A DNA stretch of 9,136 nt from contig DBWG01000089.1 of NCBI GenBank assembly GCA_002308635.1, positions 4,187 to 13,322 of the forward strand. The letters run 5' to 3'. The position numbers were made by a program, and so were the translations under genes. Shown in pieces: positions 4,877 to 9,136 of this stretch. The first letter of the stretch is position 1, and each line of letters opens with the position of its first letter. The notes beneath the pieces are model-generated. The model was not told the origin of the DNA and searched no databases. It worked only from the letters and a program-made list of their open reading frames with translations. The DNA comes from Ruminococcaceae bacterium UBA1244 (GTDB lineage: Bacteria > Bacillota > Clostridia > Oscillospirales > Acutalibacteraceae).

Positions 4877-7564
4877 ATGGCCATAGCAAAAACCTTGCTT
4901 GATGTAAGGAAAAACTATACAACGAGGACATTTCTATGGGCGCTTGGTCTGGCAATTTTTATTTTTGGTCCATGGATGATCTTCAACGACGGATATTTCC
5001 TGTTCTACGGAGATTTTAACGTACAGCAGATACCGTTCAACCAGATGATACATGATTCTGTGCGTGACGGCAACATGGGCTGGAGCTATACGACAGACCT
5101 TGGAGCCAATATTATCGGCTCTTACAGCTTCTATAATGTAGGAAGTCCGTTTTTCTGGCTGACGATGGCATTTCCGAGCGAAGCAGTGCCGTATTTGATC
5201 GCACCGCTGCTCATGCTGAAATTTGCTCTTGCAGCCACAGGAGCCTATGTATTTTTGAGAAGATATGTCAAAAACCAGAACTATGCCGTCTATGGCGCAC
5301 TAATGTACGCTTTTTCGGGCTTTAGTATCTATAATATATTCTTCAACCATTTTCACGAGGCAATGGTTATTTTTCCGTTTTTGCTTGCGGCGATAGATTC
5401 CTGCATTTACGACAAAAAGAAGGGCGTAGTTGCTTTCACGGTTTTTGTGAGCTGCATGATGAACTATTATTTCTTTGTGGCGCAGGCTGTATTCATATTC
5501 ATCTATTGGATGATAAGAGTCCTTACAGGAAGCTACCGCATAAAGATCAGTGAATTTTTCCGTTTTGTCGCAGAGGTCGTCATCGGATTCGGCGCATCCG
5601 CAGTGCTTCTGCTGCCGTCGGTATATGCTGTCCTGCAAAATTCGAGAGTACAAAGATACCAGAGCGGCTGGAGCGCTTTGGTATATCCCAGTGAACAAAA
5701 ATACTTACATATTTTTGAGACCTTCTTTTTCCCGCCGGATATGCCTGCCTATTCCAACTTTACTCCGGATTCAAATGCAAAATGGACATCAATTGCCGGA
5801 TGGCTGCCGCTGTTCAGTATGATGGGAGTATTCTCGTTCTTCAAGCTGAAAACACATAAGTGGCTGAGGATATTTATTCCGATGCTGGCAGTAATTGCAT
5901 TTGTTCCTGTGTTTAACAGTATGTTCCAGCTTTTCAATTCCGTATATTATGCCCGTTGGTTCTATATGATGACGCTCATGTTCGTCTTTGCAACGGTCAT
6001 CAGCCTTGACAATGAAAAAACTGACCACAGAGCAGGACTTATAATCACGTTCATCATCACTTTACTGCTTGCCGGTCTTGTTGGCTTTATGCCGGTAGAA
6101 AAGGACGATGAGATCATAAAATACGGTCTCGAAAAATATCCTGACCGTTTCTGGATATGGGTTGGACTTTCCTTCCTGGGACTTGCACTTCTGATGATAC
6201 TGATGTGTCTGAGAAAGAGAAGATTGATTTTTGTTGTTATGACAGGCGTATTTATGTCGATACTTATAATATTCTATGCCAATACGCTCATCGGCACAGG
6301 TGTTCTCAATGCTTCCTACAGAAAGGACTATATCATAGACAATGCACTGAACGGAAAGGATACCGTCAGCGACCTGAAGGATATCAACAATGTCCGCTCG
6401 GACTTCTATGATGAAATGGACAACATGGGAATGTTCTGGCAGATACCGTCAATACAGGCATTTCAGAGTATCGTTCCCGGTTCTGTCATGGACTTCTATC
6501 CAACAGTAGGCGTTGAAAGATCGGTCGGTTCAAGACCCAAGACCGATATTTATGCAATACGCAGCTTCCTGTCTGTAAAATATCTTTTTGATAATTACAC
6601 CAACGGCAAGAGCTTTGCTTCAAACGAAACTCATAACGTAATGCCCGGCTGGAAGTTCATTGCAGAGAAGAACGACTACAAGATATACGAAAACGAATAT
6701 TATATCCCATACGGCTTTACCTATGACACATACGTCACATCCAAGGAGTACTATGACTGTCCGGAAACCAACCGCAGCAAGCTGCTCCTGAAATCCATCG
6801 TCCTTACTGATGAGCAGGCGGAAAAATACAAGGATATCCTCAAACACGACGAAAAGCTTGAAGAGTATCACTACACTCAGAATGAATACTTCTCCGATTG
6901 TGAGGAAAGAAAGAAGCTGACCTGTTCATCTGTGGAGTTCGAGAATAACTGTATCACCGCAGAGATCACAACAGGAGATTCCGATGAGCTTGTATTCTTT
7001 TCCATACCATACGAAGAAGCATGTCACGGCAGCGGCGGCTGGACTGCTGAGGTCAACGGCGAGCCTGTCGATATCGAGAAGGTAAATGTCGGCTTTATGG
7101 CGGTAAGAGTTCCCGCAAACAAGACTTCTACCATCGTGTTCAGATATTCCACACCGGGACTTACACAGGGCGCTGTTATATCGCTGATAAGCCTTGTACT
7201 GTTCATACTTTATATGATCTTCTGGAAAGTCAAAAAAAGAGAGACCAACAGGGGTTTCTACTATATTGATGACCTTGCCCCAAGAAAAAAGAAAAAGAAA
7301 GCTCCGGCACCAAAGACCGAGCTGCTCACTGACGAAGTGAACGTAATCTTAGAGCCTGAACCGGAAAATACAGTCACCGAGCAGACAGCCGCAGAGCTTG
7401 AACCGGCAGAAACAGAAGAGATCATACGAGAAGGATCGGAACAGACCGTAAACAGAGTTCCCGTAAATTTGAATAATGCTGACAGCTCAGACAAAGCTGA
7501 CAGTTCTCCGTCAAAGCCCAAGCATCTGAAAAAGGGCGGTTCAAAACCTAAATATCAAAAATAA
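4877..7564 (+). CDS. YfhO-family polytopic membrane protein (putative GT-C-type glycosyltransferase)
   Basis: Integral membrane protein of 895 aa. YfhO-family proteins (PF09586) have a GT-C-like fold. In Bacillus, Listeria and Staphylococcus they are linked to sugar decoration of teichoic acids outside the membrane, using lipid-linked sugars made by a CsbB-type enzyme. About a dozen membrane helices fall between residues 19 and 471 (for example 19-36, 105-126, 186-215, 229-253, 357-376, 386-405, 425-445, 449-471). The first outer loop has GDFNVQQIPF (45-54); its Asp46 is a candidate catalytic acid by analogy with GT-C enzymes. Residues about 472-763 form an extracytoplasmic domain and 764-783 the last helix. 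The cytoplasmic tail (784-895) is unusual: a lysine run (804-808), then a Glu/Pro/Thr-rich acidic stretch, then a basic KPK-containing end. GAGGAGG (4862-4868), 8 nt upstream, fixes the start. No CsbB or GtrA-like partner is nearby, so the substrate is unknown. Confidence 0.88.
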   Translation: MAIAKTLLDVRKNYTTRTFLWALGLAIFIFGPWMIFNDGYFLFYGDFNVQQIPFNQMIHDSVRDGNMGWSYTTDLGANIIGSYSFYNVGSPFFWLTMAFPSEAVPYLIAPLLMLKFALAATGAYVFLRRYVKNQNYAVYGALMYAFSGFSIYNIFFNHFHEAMVIFPFLLAAIDSCIYDKKKGVVAFTVFVSCMMNYYFFVAQAVFIFIYWMIRVLTGSYRIKISEFFRFVAEVVIGFGASAVLLLPSVYAVLQNSRVQRYQSGWSALVYPSEQKYLHIFETFFFPPDMPAYSNFTPDSNAKWTSIAGWLPLFSMMGVFSFFKLKTHKWLRIFIPMLAVIAFVPVFNSMFQLFNSVYYARWFYMMTLMFVFATVISLDNEKTDHRAGLIITFIITLLLAGLVGFMPVEKDDEIIKYGLEKYPDRFWIWVGLSFLGLALLMILMCLRKRRLIFVVMTGVFMSILIIFYANTLIGTGVLNASYRKDYIIDNALNGKDTVSDLKDINNVRSDFYDEMDNMGMFWQIPSIQAFQSIVPGSVMDFYPTVGVERSVGSRPKTDIYAIRSFLSVKYLFDNYTNGKSFASNETHNVMPGWKFIAEKNDYKIYENEYYIPYGFTYDTYVTSKEYYDCPETNRSKLLLKSIVLTDEQAEKYKDILKHDEKLEEYHYTQNEYFSDCEERKKLTCSSVEFENNCITAEITTGDSDELVFFSIPYEEACHGSGGWTAEVNGEPVDIEKVNVGFMAVRVPANKTSTIVFRYSTPGLTQGAVISLISLVLFILYMIFWKVKKRETNRGFYYIDDLAPRKKKKKAPAPKTELLTDEVNVILEPEPENTVTEQTAAELEPAETEEIIREGSEQTVNRVPVNLNNADSSDKADSSPSKPKHLKKGGSKPKYQK
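7285..7323 (+). other. Candidate -1 frameshift signal in the yfhO-family gene
   Basis: The in-frame heptamer A AAA AAG (7285-7291, codons 803-805) is followed after 8 nt by a possible hairpin. AGCT-C-CGG (7300-7307) pairs with CCGAGCT (7317-7323) as 7 bp with one bulged C around a 9-nt loop. Slippage to -1 would add 13 residues and stop at TGA 7330-7332, giving about 818 aa without the acidic tail. The arrangement resembles the dnaX signal, but lysine codon runs produce such heptamers by chance. No Shine-Dalgarno-like stimulator is seen at the usual distance. Confidence 0.3.
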
Positions 7565-7572
7565 GCAAAAAG

Positions 7573-7608
7573 AAAGATCTGCTGCAACGGCTGCGGCAGA
7601 TCTTTTTT
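7573..7608. terminator. Bidirectional rho-independent terminator
   Basis: AAAGATCTGCTGC (7573-7585) pairs with GCGGCAGATCTTT (7593-7605) as a 13-bp stem with one G-U pair and a 7-nt loop. On the plus strand T residues run through 7608, ending the yfhO-family transcript 8 nt after its stop. On the minus strand the stem is followed by CTTTTTGC, so it can also end the convergent nagZ-like transcript, whose stop is at 7610-7612. Confidence 0.9.
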
Positions 7609-7609
7609 A

Positions 7610-8917
7610 TTATAGGATCCCTTTGTATTTTTTCCAGGAAAGTATTCTCATTACTGCATGGTTGATAACGGATTCGTCCAGAGTTCCGTCCTCAACGGCG
7701 GCTTTTAGTGAAGCTATCGAAGGTTCAAGCATACTGTTGGTCAGTATAAGCACGTCGTTTCCGGCAAGTACAGCGGCAACGGCAGGTGAATTTGAACCTG
7801 CATATTTTGTTATTGCGTCCATGGAAAGGTCGTCTGTGATTATAAGTCCGGTAAAGCCCATCTCTTTGCGCAGATATTCATGCACCTTCGGAGAGAGAGA
7901 AGCGGGAGCGCTGTCGTCCATGCACTTGACGATATTGTGGCTCATCAAAACAAAATGTGCCTTTGCATCTATGCCTGCCTGGAACGGAAGAAGATCGTTA
8001 TTTTTGAGGTATTCAAGCTCACGTTCATCAATGGCGACTCCTGTATGAGTATCGACATTGTTGCCGTATCCGGGGAAATGCTTGAGTGCTACGGATACGC
8101 CGATCTTCTGGCTTATCTCGGTGACTACCTTTACAAATTCGGAGGTGATTTTCGGGCTTTCTCCGAGCGAGCGTTCATACATGAAGTCTTTTTTGTTGGT
8201 TGAGATATCGCAGACCGGAGCAAGGTTTACATCTATCCGCAGACTTTTTATGAGATTTGCCTTTTCGTCCGCATCCGACTGGATGTACGGCAGCTTTCCC
8301 CACTTGTAGAGAGTTCTCGGGGACTCAAATTCGTGGTCTGAAAAAGCAGTTTTTCCGCTTATTCTGGTGACTGTTCCGCCCTCCTCGTCAACGGCAAACG
8401 CCATCGGTATCTTCTGGAGGTTCTGTATGCGGGATATCTCGGCTGAAAAGCTGTCTTTAGTCTGACCTTCAAAGTTATTGCCGAAAAGGACGTAGCCTCC
8501 GAGACCATACATTGAAGCAGTTTCCGCAGCCTCGAACGTCGGACATGATGACCACAGCATCTGACCTATTTTTTCGTCAAGCGTCATGCTGATGAGCTTT
8601 TTGTAGGAATCCTCATAGTATTCTGAAAAAAGACCGTCGTCACGGAACTCATACGGCACATCAAAAACCGACAATGCAGATGATTCCTCCGGTTTTGAAG
8701 GTTCCTCCGGAACTGAAGAGGTGATAACGGAAGCTTCACTCTCGGTCGTTTCTGAACTTTCGGGAGCGGCTTCGCTTGAAGAAGATACATTACTGACGAC
8801 TTTTGCGGTAACAGCGCCTTTGTCGACTGATTTTTTGCATCCAGGAGCCGAAAACAGCAAGGATGCAAGCGTCAGTATCGAAATGCTGCCAATTAACGAT
8901 CTGCTGTGTGTTCTCAT
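7610..8917 (-). CDS. nagZ: Glycoside hydrolase family 3 beta-N-acetylhexosaminidase, NagZ-like, probable lipoprotein
   Basis: Predicted surface enzyme of 435 aa that removes N-acetylglucosamine from muropeptides or other GlcNAc glycans. Residues 1-27 look like a lipoprotein signal: a hydrophobic stretch (8-22), then SAPGC with Cys27 as the likely lipid anchor. Residues 40-82 are a Ser/Glu/Pro-rich linker. The GH3 N-terminal barrel (about 100-430) shows the NagZ signatures: VDEEGG (176-181), ERSLGESP (248-255), KHFPGYG (279-285), the D-T-H dyad (Asp289, His291) that replaces the usual acid/base, and TDDLSMDA (361-368) with Asp362 the expected nucleophile. There is no second GH3 domain, as in compact NagZ. 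AGGAG (8926-8930), 8 nt upstream, supports the start. The gene follows a PHP-family gene by 11 nt and is probably cotranscribed with it. Gram-positive NagZ enzymes are often exported, in agreement with the signal. Confidence 0.93.
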   Translation of the reverse strand: MRTHSRSLIGSISILTLASLLFSAPGCKKSVDKGAVTAKVVSNVSSSSEAAPESSETTESEASVITSSVPEEPSKPEESSALSVFDVPYEFRDDGLFSEYYEDSYKKLISMTLDEKIGQMLWSSCPTFEAAETASMYGLGGYVLFGNNFEGQTKDSFSAEISRIQNLQKIPMAFAVDEEGGTVTRISGKTAFSDHEFESPRTLYKWGKLPYIQSDADEKANLIKSLRIDVNLAPVCDISTNKKDFMYERSLGESPKITSEFVKVVTEISQKIGVSVALKHFPGYGNNVDTHTGVAIDERELEYLKNNDLLPFQAGIDAKAHFVLMSHNIVKCMDDSAPASLSPKVHEYLRKEMGFTGLIITDDLSMDAITKYAGSNSPAVAAVLAGNDVLILTNSMLEPSIASLKAAVEDGTLDESVINHAVMRILSWKKYKGIL

Positions 8918-8925
8918 GTTATATT

Positions 8926-8930
8926 CTCCT
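8926..8930 (-). promoter_or_regulatory. nagZ ribosome binding site overlapping the upstream stop codon
   Basis: On the minus strand the sequence TAGGAG contains both the PHP gene stop (TAG, 8931-8929) and the AGGAG of the NagZ-like gene (8930-8926). Ribosomes ending on the first gene would cover the initiation site of the second, which favours translational coupling. Confidence 0.75.
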
Positions 8931-9135
8931 AAAATATAGAATTGATAGGTTCGAGACCAAATTTTTTTGCCTGACGGATGGCATAGACAAAGCTGTCATC
9001 ACAAAGCTGAGCCGGTGCGTGACAGTCAGAACCGACGATAACTCTTATATTTTTTTCGGCGGCCATCTTCCAGAAAAAGCTGTGGGGATAGGGATATCTT
9101 ATCCCGTCAGGATAGAGCTTTCTCTGGCGGCGGTA
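8929..9135 (-). CDS. PHP-domain phosphohydrolase, histidinol-phosphatase-like (C-terminal part)
   Basis: Only the last 68 residues are in the window; the gene enters from the right edge and ends at TAG (8931-8929). The segment RYPYPHSFFWKMAAE (13-27) followed by VIVGSDCHAP (32-41) matches the C-terminal part of PHP-domain histidinol phosphatases of the HisJ/HisK type. There the GSDxH Asp and His bind catalytic metal ions. These enzymes dephosphorylate L-histidinol phosphate in histidine synthesis, but PHP proteins of similar sequence have other phosphoester substrates and no his gene is visible, so no symbol is given. The sequence ends AKKFGLEPINSIF. It precedes the NagZ-like gene by 11 nt on the same strand and probably shares its mRNA. 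Confidence 0.8.
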   Translation of the reverse strand, partial: YRRQRKLYPDGIRYPYPHSFFWKMAAEKNIRVIVGSDCHAPAQLCDDSFVYAIRQAKKFGLEPINSIF

Positions 9136-9136
9136 G

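Overview
The window looks like ordinary chromosome from a low-to-moderate-GC Firmicute, most likely class Clostridia and possibly Ruminococcus or a close relative. This placement is inferred from the strong GGAGG-type ribosome binding sites, AT-rich intergenic regions, rho-independent terminators, and the protein families present: a fused CoaBC, a membrane-anchored HtrA, a YfhO-type GT-C membrane protein and a NagZ-like lipoprotein. I see no rRNA, tRNA, CRISPR array, insertion sequence, phage gene or attachment site.

Layout. Positions 1-45 hold the last codons of a plus-strand gene, closed by a strong terminator (51-85). A minus-strand XRE regulator (124-822) is divergent from a plus-strand histidine phosphatase (1019-1648); they share the AT-rich interval 823-1018. 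A 12-bp terminator hairpin (1657-1693) separates the phosphatase from the convergent minus-strand htrA (1737-3248). Behind htrA, also on the minus strand, lies coaBC (3417-4634). Between coaBC and the divergent plus-strand yfhO-family gene (4877-7564) is a 242-bp regulatory interval. It holds a well-formed coaBC promoter with a perfect 11-bp inverted repeat over its -10 region, and an extended -10 promoter for the yfhO gene. The yfhO gene ends in a terminator that looks bidirectional (7573-7608), shared with the convergent minus-strand NagZ-like lipoprotein gene (7610-8917). That gene sits 11 nt downstream of a PHP-family phosphohydrolase gene that runs off the right edge (8929-9135); the PHP stop codon overlaps the nagZ ribosome binding site. 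No gene-free stretch exceeds 300 bases.

How the genes fit together. Three of the products act at the cell envelope: HtrA in protein quality control, the YfhO-family protein probably in glycosylation of envelope polymers, and the NagZ-like enzyme in release of GlcNAc from muropeptides. CoaBC supplies 4'-phosphopantetheine for coenzyme A. The gene directions and terminators indicate several independent transcription units, not one pathway operon. I found no convincing new multi-gene system. The observations most worth checking are a dnaX-like slippery heptamer followed by a hairpin at the start of the lysine-rich tail of the YfhO-family gene, the inverted repeat on the coaBC promoter, and direct repeats over the presumed htrA -35 region.
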